In this document: piece by piece, positions 53,991-62,095 of the stretch
Numbering within the stretch: position 1 is the first letter of the stretch
How the letters are laid out: every line of letters begins with the position of its first letter
Translations under genes and position numbers: made by a program
Notes under the pieces: model-generated
Seen by the model: the letters and a program-made list of their open reading frames with translations, nothing else
Databases searched by the model: none
What the model was told of the DNA's origin: nothing
Assembly (NCBI GenBank): GCA_947179325.1
Contig: CAMXAU010000011.1
Coordinates: 1-64,000, forward strand
Reading direction: 5' to 3'
Source: an uncultured Bacteroidales bacterium
Lineage (GTDB): Bacteria; Bacteroidota; Bacteroidia; Bacteroidales; UBA932
Length of the DNA stretch: 64,000 bases

Positions 53991-55410
53991 AGCGGTTCTT
54001 TTCCGTTGTGTTCTCAAAGACTTCATCTACCGGACAGGTCGTGCACCATCCGCCGCCGAGCAGGACAAATTCCAGCGATGCAGGGAAACGGTGCCCATTC
54101 TCGCATTCCCACTCAAAAACAGCTCCTTTCACGCCTAACTTTTCAGCCGGGCCTATAAAACGGCCCCCTCTGAAAGCAGCTGCGGCCTCAATCTCATCAA
54201 GAGAGAGTTCATAGATGGACTTGGTCTCGTCATATCCATGGTCAAGGATACGTACCTCGCCTTTGTCCATTGCCGCCTCAAGGTTCTTTTCATAGTGCGG
54301 CGGACGGGCCTGCTCCCATGACTTTATGGAGCGGTAGTTTTCCTCTGACCCATAGAAGGCCGCCAGCTTTTCACGGTCATTCTCCACCCACCACTGTGTG
54401 CCCATGCCTTTCTCAAACGCATACGGCTTCATGAACATCTTCACAGCAAAGGCCGGAGCGAGAAAAGCCAGGTTGTAATACCACGGCAGGCGCTTCATCA
54501 TCCCTCTGAAATAGTCTTCCACAGGGACATTGGCCCTGAAATGAAGATAATTCTCCAGGACATCTGCATCGGTATACCACATTCCATGGAAATTCTGCGT
54601 TGCAAACCACTGCGGCTCGAACACTTTTTCCGGTGACGGAAGCCCGAGGGCCTTGAGCATCCTTGTCTCGAACTCATAGTTTGTCATCCTGTACTGCTCA
54701 CCGCTGCTGATGTTGTAGAACCTGTTCCAGAACTCTTCCGGCACCCAGTCCTCAACCACATTAGCCAGCACACGCCCGGAGTCCTCTATGGTGGCCCATT
54801 CCAGCACTCCCCTTATAGGCACATGGAAAGCAGTTGGGTTTACAACCTTCAGGATGCCGGGATACAATATGCCTGTCTGCCTGATGGAGACCCATTTCCT
54901 GATTCCCGAGTCGGAAATGATTCTCTCCGCCTCGCACTTGGACACAGAATATTTGTCATATCTGCTGGCATAGACCGGATCTCCCGCACGTCCCCAGTGC
55001 ACCGGGAAAAGACGGTCTCCGCATTGCGCCACAGAGCCGATATAGACAACCTTTATGTCATCCTTGTTTTCCTGCGCGAGCACAGCCTTTGCTATATGCT
55101 GCGCAGAAGAGATGTTGACCTTAAGTGTCTTCTCAGGGAAATAGTCAGCCGCAGGTGAAACCATTCCTCCTACATGCAAGACATAATCCGCCCCTGTCAC
55201 TCCTGCAAGAATGTCATCATAGTTCGTAAGGTCGCCCCAGACAATAGACACCGCAGGGTCATCCATATATGGCTGAAGCTTTTTCCTGTTCACCTTGCCG
55301 GGACGGGCAAGCAGACGTATGTTGAATCTGTCCTTTTTCTTGAGAAGCTCCTGGAATCCGGCCCACCCCATGTTTCCGGTGGCACCGGTAAGAAATATTG
55401 TCTTTTTCAT
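53953..55410 (-). CDS. NAD-dependent epimerase/dehydratase
   Basis: From the ATG at 55410 (MKKTIFLTGATGNMGWAGFQ) the product is 485 residues of the extended short-chain dehydrogenase family. It has the Rossmann motif GATGNMGWAG and the YDKYSVSKCE catalytic Tyr-Lys pair. A C-terminal extension of about 150 residues beyond a usual epimerase contains LFLPVLNL-like sequence and a cysteine pair (GGGWCTTCPVDEV). The substrate is unknown. It is the last gene of a three-gene operon (TPR, EnvC-like), 17 bases after the EnvC-like gene. It overlaps nrdG by 38 bases tail to tail. Confidence 0.85.
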   Translation of the reverse strand: MKKTIFLTGATGNMGWAGFQELLKKKDRFNIRLLARPGKVNRKKLQPYMDDPAVSIVWGDLTNYDDILAGVTGADYVLHVGGMVSPAADYFPEKTLKVNISSAQHIAKAVLAQENKDDIKVVYIGSVAQCGDRLFPVHWGRAGDPVYASRYDKYSVSKCEAERIISDSGIRKWVSIRQTGILYPGILKVVNPTAFHVPIRGVLEWATIEDSGRVLANVVEDWVPEEFWNRFYNISSGEQYRMTNYEFETRMLKALGLPSPEKVFEPQWFATQNFHGMWYTDADVLENYLHFRANVPVEDYFRGMMKRLPWYYNLAFLAPAFAVKMFMKPYAFEKGMGTQWWVENDREKLAAFYGSEENYRSIKSWEQARPPHYEKNLEAAMDKGEVRILDHGYDETKSIYELSLDEIEAAAAFRGGRFIGPAEKLGVKGAVFEWECENGHRFPASLEFVLLGGGWCTTCPVDEVFENTTEKNRFISQVLRAQSQG

Positions 55411-55427
55411 AGTTAAATCTTGAATGT

Positions 55428-56615
55428 CTATCGCAGCCAAAGTTCCGGATTCTGTGGAGTCTGGTCCTTCCATATCTGGAAATGGAGCTGTGTCTCTCCG
55501 TTGATTGTATCCACGACTCCTATCGTCTGGCCTGTCTTTACTGTATCTCCCGGCTTTACAGAAGTTGATTTCAATTTACAATAGAATGAGAAATAGTTCC
55601 CATGCTGCACAAGCACACACTGGTTGTATCCCGGCATCACGACAATCTGCTTCACGACACCATTGAACACAGCCTTTATCTCTGTACCCGCAGAAAGGGC
55701 GATATTGACACCGTTGTTGAACGGCAGCTTAAGCTTGGTATATACAGGATGATAATGCTGGCCGAAATGGTCGACCACCGGTCCTTCAGCAGGCCATGGG
55801 AGTTTTCCCTTATTGGATGAAAACTCTGATGCCAGCTTATAGTCCACCGGCTTCTTTGCCGTTGATGAACCTCCTGAAGACGGCTTCATGGCAGCCTCGA
55901 CGAGGCGTCTTATCTCACGGTCCAGGGCCTCCACCTGGCGTTTCTTTGATGCAAGCTCTTTCTGGTACTGCGCCTTGTTCCTGTTAAGCTGGGCAACGAC
56001 ATTGCCTGCCTGCTGCTCCTCCTTCGCTAGGGCGGAAACCTCTTTCTGGCGTTCTGCCCTCAAGGCCTCCGCCTCTTTCTTCAGTCCCTGCAGCTTCATT
56101 TTCTCCGATTCAAGGTCCGCCTGCGCGAGCCTTATCTTCTCTGCCTGGTCCTTCATCTGTGAAGAAAGTGTCTTGAAATAGCTATAGCGGCGGAATGCCT
56201 GCCCAAGATCCTCGCTCGCAAGTATATACATATACCATATCTTGGCATCTCGGTTCTTGTATGCCCCCTTGACAAGACGTGCATAATAGGCGGACAGCGT
56301 ATCGACCCTGGCCTGATAGACATTTATCTGCCTCTGTGTCCTGTATATCTTGTCTGAATAGCTCCTTATTTCACGGTCGCTCTGCGCGACAAGCTCCTTG
56401 CGGTTCGCAATCTTCTTCCTGATGAGCGTGAGCTGTGAAAGTGCACTTCTGCTCTTGGACGCATTGTCTGCAAGCTGCCTGTCAATTATGGCTATTTCCT
56501 TCTCCAGCTGAGCCTTCCTGTTCTGCTGGGCTGTGACATCCTGTGCGAAGGCAGCCATGGCGTTGCCGGCAAGCAACACCAATGACAGCAATATCCGTGG
56601 TATCAGTCTATTCAT
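55428..56615 (-). CDS. EnvC-like murein hydrolase activator with degenerate LytM domain
   Basis: The 395-residue secreted protein has a signal peptide (ending AAFAQ), a long coiled coil (about 25-250, rich in Glu, Lys, Gln) and a C-terminal LytM/M23 domain (about 280-395). The metal-binding residues are largely replaced. The first His-Asp site reads NNGVNIALSAGTEI, the usual HxH-type site reads FSFYCKLK, and only the LHFQIW segment resembles the conserved end. This pattern matches EnvC-type proteins, which activate amidases during cell separation and are not peptidases. The start overlaps the TPR stop by 4 bases. Confidence 0.88.
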   Translation of the reverse strand: MNRLIPRILLSLVLLAGNAMAAFAQDVTAQQNRKAQLEKEIAIIDRQLADNASKSRSALSQLTLIRKKIANRKELVAQSDREIRSYSDKIYRTQRQINVYQARVDTLSAYYARLVKGAYKNRDAKIWYMYILASEDLGQAFRRYSYFKTLSSQMKDQAEKIRLAQADLESEKMKLQGLKKEAEALRAERQKEVSALAKEEQQAGNVVAQLNRNKAQYQKELASKKRQVEALDREIRRLVEAAMKPSSGGSSTAKKPVDYKLASEFSSNKGKLPWPAEGPVVDHFGQHYHPVYTKLKLPFNNGVNIALSAGTEIKAVFNGVVKQIVVMPGYNQCVLVQHGNYFSFYCKLKSTSVKPGDTVKTGQTIGVVDTINGETQLHFQIWKDQTPQNPELWLR

Positions 56616-58345
56616 TTGACAAAACCTGTTTCTTTTACAGCGGCCTTACGCTCCTCTATCTTCTGCTCAAGCCCTGGAACCTCCCCCGACTTGTTCTTCG
56701 AGATGGCCAGGTTCCAATAGATGAAGGCATCATCATATTCCCCAAGCTTATAGAGGACTTCAGCGTAATGGTCCAGGATAACAGGATTATCCCTTCCTCC
56801 ATACAGCATAGCATGCTTGAAGCTGGTCTTTGCTTCCAATGGCTTCCCCTGAAGATACAGGATCCATCCGAATGTGTCGAGATAAGTCGGATTGTCAGGC
56901 TCCCTGGTGACTGTCTTGAGGCTCATCCCGTATGCCTTCTTCAGCTTCTTGCCCTCCACACTGAGATAGTAAGCATAGTTATTGAGGACAGGAAGGTATT
57001 CCGGATTGATTTTCAGAGCCTTATCATAAGCCTTATAAGCCTTGGAGTTATCTCCCGTCAAATGGTAGATGTCTCCCATTGTAGTGTACGAGTTGAGAGT
57101 CCTGGAACTGTCCCTTGGAGAGATGGACAAGATCCTGTTGCACGTCTCGATTGCACTGCTGTATTCTTTAAGGTTGAAGTCAGCAAGGACAGCCAGCTCA
57201 AGGAAAGCAGGTTCAGACGGGAAATCCCCGTAAGATTTCTGCGACTGCACGGCAAGCTCCTTCCACTCATGGAGATACATAAGGATCTCAGAATAGCTGG
57301 CTGCCGCCGAAAGGCTTTCCGGCCAGTTCACCATATTCTCACGGAAGCACTCCCTGGCCTCATCCCCACGCCCCGTGGAGAAATAATATATGCCCGCCAC
57401 CGTCATTACAGTGCTGTCCTTCGGATGGGCATTAATGCAAGCGGTAAAGACAGAATCCATCTGCGGACGGAACATCTTGAGGAAATTCGGGTCCGCCCTC
57501 TGTGTCAATGCCCTCAGATAGTCACTTTTTCCCTCTGCGCTTATCTCCTTGCGTGAGATAAAGTCACCTATGGTACCGAAATAATTGTCATACTGCCTTG
57601 TTATCCTGTATGTCTCCGCCTTGCTGAGAAGCGCAGGTGCATAGTCAGGCGCGATATCAAGGGCCTCGTCATACATTGCGATGGCCGTAGAATCATTGTA
57701 CATCGACATCTGCCTGTCGCCAAGCACTGTCAGGACCTGCGGAGAAGAGTATTCCCTGTTATATGCCTCAAGGGATTCATAGGCATCCAGCTGACGGTCC
57801 AGACGGCAAAGGATGTCAAACCTTGCCATAGCTGTAGGCTCGCTCTTGCCGAACACAGTCTCAATCTGGTCAAGCATCTCCAGTGCATCCTCCATCTTGC
57901 CCTGGGACAGGTATATATCAATGAGGTTGTAATAAAGGTCACTCTTCTTGGGGAAATCCTTGAGCATCCCGATATACATGGATTCAGCCAGTTCCGGACG
58001 CCCTGTCATGCTGTACAGCTGTGCCAGACGGTATCTGTACCAGAAATTTCCGGAGTCAAGCCTCACGGCCTCCTTCAGCTCCGCCTCTGCCCCTGTGAAA
58101 TCTGACTGGAGCAGCTTCACCATTCCAAGGTAATAATGCGCAGCATCGTCTGTCGAAGCATTGGCCAGCAGAAGCTTAAGTTTCTTTTCTGCCTCCGGGT
58201 AGCTCCTTGCATCAAAGTCAAGGACTGCATCAACAAGCATATTCTCCTTATTTCTCTCTATCCTATAGGATTGGGCTTCAACATTTTGCAAATCAAGAAG
58301 CAAAAGAGGGACACACAATATAAAAAATAAACGTCTTATTGCCAT
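56612..58345 (-). CDS. TPR repeat protein, exported
   Basis: From the ATG at 58345 (MAIRRLFFILCVPLLLLDL) the product has 577 residues. The upstream start at 58375 overlaps the promoter box and is unlikely. After the signal peptide, at least eight tetratricopeptide motifs run through the protein (for example LAQLYSMTGRPELAESMYIGML, YKAYDKALKINPEYLPVLNN and YLDTFGWILYLQGKPLEAKT). TPRs build protein-protein scaffolds. It is the first gene of an operon with the EnvC-like protein, with which it overlaps by 4 bases, suggesting a role in envelope or cell-separation complexes. Confidence 0.88.
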   Translation of the reverse strand: MAIRRLFFILCVPLLLLDLQNVEAQSYRIERNKENMLVDAVLDFDARSYPEAEKKLKLLLANASTDDAAHYYLGMVKLLQSDFTGAEAELKEAVRLDSGNFWYRYRLAQLYSMTGRPELAESMYIGMLKDFPKKSDLYYNLIDIYLSQGKMEDALEMLDQIETVFGKSEPTAMARFDILCRLDRQLDAYESLEAYNREYSSPQVLTVLGDRQMSMYNDSTAIAMYDEALDIAPDYAPALLSKAETYRITRQYDNYFGTIGDFISRKEISAEGKSDYLRALTQRADPNFLKMFRPQMDSVFTACINAHPKDSTVMTVAGIYYFSTGRGDEARECFRENMVNWPESLSAAASYSEILMYLHEWKELAVQSQKSYGDFPSEPAFLELAVLADFNLKEYSSAIETCNRILSISPRDSSRTLNSYTTMGDIYHLTGDNSKAYKAYDKALKINPEYLPVLNNYAYYLSVEGKKLKKAYGMSLKTVTREPDNPTYLDTFGWILYLQGKPLEAKTSFKHAMLYGGRDNPVILDHYAEVLYKLGEYDDAFIYWNLAISKNKSGEVPGLEQKIEERKAAVKETGFVK

Positions 58346-58373
58346 AACATCTAATCTCCACAGGGAAAACTGC

Positions 58374-58382
58374 ACAAAAATA
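58374..58382 (-). promoter_or_regulatory. -7 box of the TPR/EnvC operon
   Basis: TATTTTTGT on the minus strand fits the consensus. It is 29 bases upstream of the start at 58345 and lies 14 bases from the opposite -7 box. Confidence 0.55.
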
Positions 58383-58395
58383 GTATAAAATTATT

Positions 58396-58404
58396 TACTT
58401 TTGT
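58396..58404 (+). promoter_or_regulatory. -7 box of the second ECF sigma gene
   Basis: TACTTTTGT fits the consensus on the plus strand and is about 86 bases upstream of the GTG start at 58490. The two opposing promoters are nearly overlapping. Confidence 0.5.
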
Positions 58405-58489
58405 AATTTACGCGGGTCCAATGCAACAATTCAGCCATGAATTGCATCTTTAGGCTCGCATAGGATTTTGGAACAGATTTGCTAATATT

Positions 58490-59032
58490 GTGAGCGACAC
58501 TTCAGAAAAAGAATTGATAGACCTGTGCAAAAAGGGGGACAGAGTTGCGCAAAAGGCCGTTTACGACCGTTTCGCAGCCAAGATGTTCCTCATTTGTCTG
58601 CGCTATGTAAGCGACAGGACTATCGCTGAAGACCTCCTGCAGGAGGGTTTCGTCACTCTGTTCTCAAAACTTGACAGCTACAAGGGAGACGGTTCTTTTG
58701 AGGGCTGGGCACGCAAGATCTTTGTCACGACAGCACTTATGTACCTGCGCAAGAAGGATGCACTGAAGATGAGCGAGGATATAGACAACGCCAGAAACAT
58801 ATCATCCAGCTACTCGACTCCGATGCAGAGCGTAGGATACAAGGAGCTGCTGAAGCTCATTGGCACCCTGCCGACCGGATTCCGGACTGTATTCAACCTG
58901 TATGTACTGGAAGGATACTCCCACAAGGAGATAGGCAATATGCTCGGAATATCCGAAGTCACATCCAGGACTCAGCTCAGCAGGGCAAGGACAATGCTTC
59001 AGGAAAAGATAAGGGGAATGGAAAATGGGTAG
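58490..59032 (+). CDS. ECF-type RNA polymerase sigma factor
   Basis: The 180-residue protein begins at a GTG at 58490. Region 2 is at about 20-90 (IAEDLLQEGFVTLFSKLDSY, FEGWARKIFVTTALMYLRK) and region 4 at about 120-175 (YVLEGYSHKEIGNMLGISEVTSRTQ, LSRARTMLQ). It differs from the sigma factor at 6868-7404. Its stop overlaps the next gene by 8 bases, so the sigma and its likely anti-sigma partner are coupled. This type often controls envelope functions in Bacteroidota. Confidence 0.93.
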   Translation: MSDTSEKELIDLCKKGDRVAQKAVYDRFAAKMFLICLRYVSDRTIAEDLLQEGFVTLFSKLDSYKGDGSFEGWARKIFVTTALMYLRKKDALKMSEDIDNARNISSSYSTPMQSVGYKELLKLIGTLPTGFRTVFNLYVLEGYSHKEIGNMLGISEVTSRTQLSRARTMLQEKIRGMENG

Positions 59033-60239
59033 ATTGAACGATACTGATTTTGACCTCAGGATAAGGGAGATTCTTGATAGCGCAGAGGAAGAAGTACCTG
59101 CGCATATCTGGGATGCCGTGGAGACGCGTCTCGATGAGATTGACGCCTCCAGGAAACGCCGTATAATACCTGTATGGCTACGCAACGCAGGATTCGTATC
59201 GGCAGCCGCGGCGGCAGTTGCCCTGGCACTTGTATTGACGGGGACATTCCGGAACAATGCCCCTGCAGGGCAAGACGACATGTTTGCCGTCATCGAATCC
59301 CCAAAGCCACAGGAGGGATCCATGTCCACCGCAGGCGATTACGCAGGCTGCAATGACATGGCATTGCTGGCAGAGAACATAGCCGGGACAAACTCACAGG
59401 TCCATGTATATGAATCCGTGCTGGCAAGCGCAGACACTGCGGGGGCGGCGTCTGAAATCCAGGAAGCCATGGAGCAGGAAAAGACAGAAAACGTCTCAAG
59501 GCCAGCAGAGCTCCCATCCTCCATGTCATCTATCAACGGGAATGCGAAATCCGACAGATGGACTGACCCGTTCGCTTTTGAAGATGAGGCACCAGGGAGC
59601 AGGCCAGCAGTCTCGATCACGCTGAACGGAAACGCATCCGGTTCATCAAACTCAGGGACATCTGCAGCACCTGCCATAAGGCCAATGAAAGCCGGTGCGC
59701 AGAGAGCAGCCAGGAACACAATAAACGAGACAGGAAGCTCGACATACAGCATTCCGGTATCTTTCGGAGTCGGGGCCAAAGTGTCTCTCGCCCCAAGATG
59801 GTCAATCGGCGCAGGAGTGAACTATACACTGCTGACACGCTCATTCAAAGGGACATACATCGATGAGTCAAAAACGCCTGTGGAATATGCGAAGATACGT
59901 AACAGCCAAAGCTACATAGGAATACCTGTCAATGCATATTTCAGCATAATCAGCAACAGTAAAATAGATTTCTACGCATATGCAGGGGGAACTGCCGAGA
60001 AATGTGTCAGCAACAGATACAGGATGGCACCAGAAATCATATACAAGGAGAACGTAAAGGGATTCCAGTTCTCTGCAGATGCAGGAATCGGTGTGGAATT
60101 CATATTCGCCGACATGATCGGTCTCTATATAGACCCGAACATAAAATACTATTTCAAGGACAAGAACCAGCCGAAGAGCATCAGGACAGAGAATCCGCTT
60201 TCTTTCGGATGCGAAATCGGACTGAGGGTTAGACTTTAG
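59025..60239 (+). CDS. Anti-sigma-like protein fused to outer-membrane beta-barrel domain
   Basis: The 404-residue product starts with a cytoplasm-type helical segment (about 1-45, FDLRIREILDSAEEEVPAHIW), a basic patch and one membrane helix (about 52-72). These are as in anti-sigma proteins of Bacteroidota. After a long Ser/Ala/Glu-rich linker (about 75-235), residues about 240-404 form an outer-membrane beta-barrel type domain (PVSFGVGAKVSLAPRWSIGAGVNYTLL, ending in GLRVRL). The combination suggests a regulator that spans the periplasm, but how a single protein fits two membranes is unclear. It overlaps the sigma gene by 8 bases. Confidence 0.8.
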   Translation: MGRLNDTDFDLRIREILDSAEEEVPAHIWDAVETRLDEIDASRKRRIIPVWLRNAGFVSAAAAAVALALVLTGTFRNNAPAGQDDMFAVIESPKPQEGSMSTAGDYAGCNDMALLAENIAGTNSQVHVYESVLASADTAGAASEIQEAMEQEKTENVSRPAELPSSMSSINGNAKSDRWTDPFAFEDEAPGSRPAVSITLNGNASGSSNSGTSAAPAIRPMKAGAQRAARNTINETGSSTYSIPVSFGVGAKVSLAPRWSIGAGVNYTLLTRSFKGTYIDESKTPVEYAKIRNSQSYIGIPVNAYFSIISNSKIDFYAYAGGTAEKCVSNRYRMAPEIIYKENVKGFQFSADAGIGVEFIFADMIGLYIDPNIKYYFKDKNQPKSIRTENPLSFGCEIGLRVRL

Positions 60240-60257
60240 GGATTCTCCTCATAGGCA

Positions 60258-60294
60258 AGGGCTCGACTAAAAAGTATTAGTCAGGCCCTTTTTT
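60258..60294 (+). terminator. Terminator of the second sigma operon
   Basis: GGGC and GACTAA pair with TTAGTC and GCCC (60259-60262/60265-60270 with 60277-60282/60285-60288), followed by six T residues. It lies about 20 bases past the stop codon. Confidence 0.9.
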
Positions 60295-60377
60295 CTTGTT
60301 TTTCGGTGTGGTCAACCTCGACCTGGTTCCCAAATTTTGAATTCTCAGAGAGTTATTCTGACTTTTTAGTCATCCTC

Positions 60378-61133
60378 TTATCTTTTGCCCTCTATGATAT
60401 TGCGTGCAAGCGTATTGGCGCACAGGAAATCCCTGAGTTCATGACAGTCTGTGCTCAGGATTGAAGTCTTGTCGCCCTGCCACAGTAAAGTCCCCTGGTG
60501 GATAAAGTTGATCTTGTCTCCTATCTCAAGGATTGAGTTCATGTCATGCGTATTGACGACCGTCGTCATCCCGTATTCCCTGGTCAGCTCAGATATCAGC
60601 TGGTCAATCAGGATAGAAGTGTACGGGTCAAGCCCTGAATTCGGTTCATCACAGAAAAGATATGACGGATTGAGTGCTATCGCACGTGCTATCCCGACCC
60701 TCTTCTGCATACCTCCGCTCAGTTCGTTCGGATATTTGCTGTCGGAGTTGATGACATTCACCCTGTTAAGGCAGAAACGCGCCCGCTCTATCTTCTGCGC
60801 CCTGGTCCAGTCGGTAAAGAAGTCCATAGGGAACATCACATTCTCGATTACCGTCGCAAAATCAAAAAGCGCACTGCCCTGGAAAAGTATCCCGATCTTC
60901 TGCCGCAGGGCCTTCTTCTCATCATATGTCATGGCGGACAGCTTCTGGTCTCCATAGAAAATCTCCCCGCGGTCCGGTTCAAGAAGCCCGATAAGATTCT
61001 TAAGGAGCACCGTCTTGCCAGATCCGCTGCGCCCGATAATCATATTGCACTTTCCGGCCTCATAGTCGGTCGTGATATCCTTGAGGACAGTCACTCCATC
61101 AAACCCCTTATATATATGCTCAACCCTGATCAT
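60378..61133 (-). CDS. Mla-type ABC transporter ATP-binding protein
   Basis: This 251-residue ATPase pairs with the MlaE-type permease 10 bases upstream. Walker A is GRSGSGKTVLLKNL (about 34-47), the signature is LSGGMQKRVGIARA (about 138-151) and Walker B is YLFCDEPNSGLDPYTS. The GLDPYTS sequence after Walker B is typical of MlaF/Ttg2A proteins. These energise transport of phospholipids or other lipids between the inner and outer membranes. No MlaD-like periplasmic gene is adjacent in the window. Confidence 0.92.
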   Translation of the reverse strand: MIRVEHIYKGFDGVTVLKDITTDYEAGKCNMIIGRSGSGKTVLLKNLIGLLEPDRGEIFYGDQKLSAMTYDEKKALRQKIGILFQGSALFDFATVIENVMFPMDFFTDWTRAQKIERARFCLNRVNVINSDSKYPNELSGGMQKRVGIARAIALNPSYLFCDEPNSGLDPYTSILIDQLISELTREYGMTTVVNTHDMNSILEIGDKINFIHQGTLLWQGDKTSILSTDCHELRDFLCANTLARNIIEGKR

Positions 61134-61143
61134 AAATCTACAT

Positions 61144-61890
61144 CTAATAAAGCATCAGCTGTGTAACAATAAGGTCAAACATCAAGATAAGGATGCTGGA
61201 CACAATGATTGAACGGGTGCTTGAATACCCGACTCCAAGGGAGCCTCCCTTTGCATAATAGCCATTGAAGGCAGATATGGAAGATATCAGGAAGCAGAAC
61301 AGAGACATCTTGAAGCAGCTGTAGAACACATAGAACCCGTTATAGCAGAATTTAAGCCCTGTCAGATACTGGGCAGTCGTGATTATCCCTGTTGCAGAGA
61401 CAACTGCATATCCGCCGACAAGCCCGAGCGCAAAGCTCATGAGCATGAGCACCGGGCTGAGTACAGTCGCAGAGACAACCTTGGGCAGGACAAGGAAACC
61501 GGCCGGATTCACCCCCATCATCTCCATGGCGTCAATCTGCTCCGTAATCCTCATGCTTCCAATCTCGGACGCAATGTTGGACCCCATCTTCCCGGCAAGG
61601 ATCAGGGCTATCATTGTGGAGCAGAATTCCAGGACAAGGCTCTCCCTGACCATATATCCCACATACATCTTGTCAATTATAGGGTTTTCCAGGTTAGACG
61701 CCGTCTGGATGACGAGCACACCTCCGATGAACACGGAAATGACTCCGGTTATTATAATTGAGGACAGGATGAGCTTATCCGTCTCAAGGACGGCCTGCTT
61801 CCAGAAAATGCCCCATTTCTCAGGCTTTCTGAACACCTGCTTGAGAAACAGGAAGTATCTTCCAACTGATTCAAAAAAATCTTTAATCAT
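61144..61890 (-). CDS. MlaE-type ABC permease
   Basis: The 248-residue membrane protein has the MlaE fold: about five hydrophobic helices and the family block AGKMGSNIASEIGSMRITEQIDAMEMMGVNP (glimpsed as EIGSMRITEQIDAMEMMG). This matches the coupling region of lipid-transport permeases. It is followed by the ATPase gene after 10 bases, and a -7 box (TAAATTTGC, minus strand, 61913-61921) precedes it. It probably works in outer-membrane lipid asymmetry. Confidence 0.93.
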   Translation of the reverse strand: MIKDFFESVGRYFLFLKQVFRKPEKWGIFWKQAVLETDKLILSSIIITGVISVFIGGVLVIQTASNLENPIIDKMYVGYMVRESLVLEFCSTMIALILAGKMGSNIASEIGSMRITEQIDAMEMMGVNPAGFLVLPKVVSATVLSPVLMLMSFALGLVGGYAVVSATGIITTAQYLTGLKFCYNGFYVFYSCFKMSLFCFLISSISAFNGYYAKGGSLGVGYSSTRSIIVSSILILMFDLIVTQLMLY

Positions 61891-61912
61891 GTCCTGTACC
61901 GAATTTTGCCCG

Positions 61913-61921
61913 GCAAATTTA
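61913..61921 (-). promoter_or_regulatory. -7 box of the Mla-type operon
   Basis: TAAATTTGC on the minus strand is an exact consensus match and lies 23 bases upstream of the permease start at 61890. Confidence 0.6.
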
Positions 61922-62095
61922 CTGATTTTTCGTCACAGGCGCGAATTTCACCACATTTTTCTCTTTTTAAACTTTTTCCGGGTGGAGTTTTTACATATTT
62001 GCCGGCGGGCAGCCAGAATGCCATGCCCTGCCGTCTATGGCTGTCCCTGCCGGCATAAAACCGTGGCATATCCGCAACAAAAAACAGACAAAACA

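Noticed and set aside
61379..62095. Long upstream extension of the ComM/YifB frame
   Set aside because: It overlaps the divergent Mla-type permease gene and its promoter. Family homology begins at the ATG at 62096.
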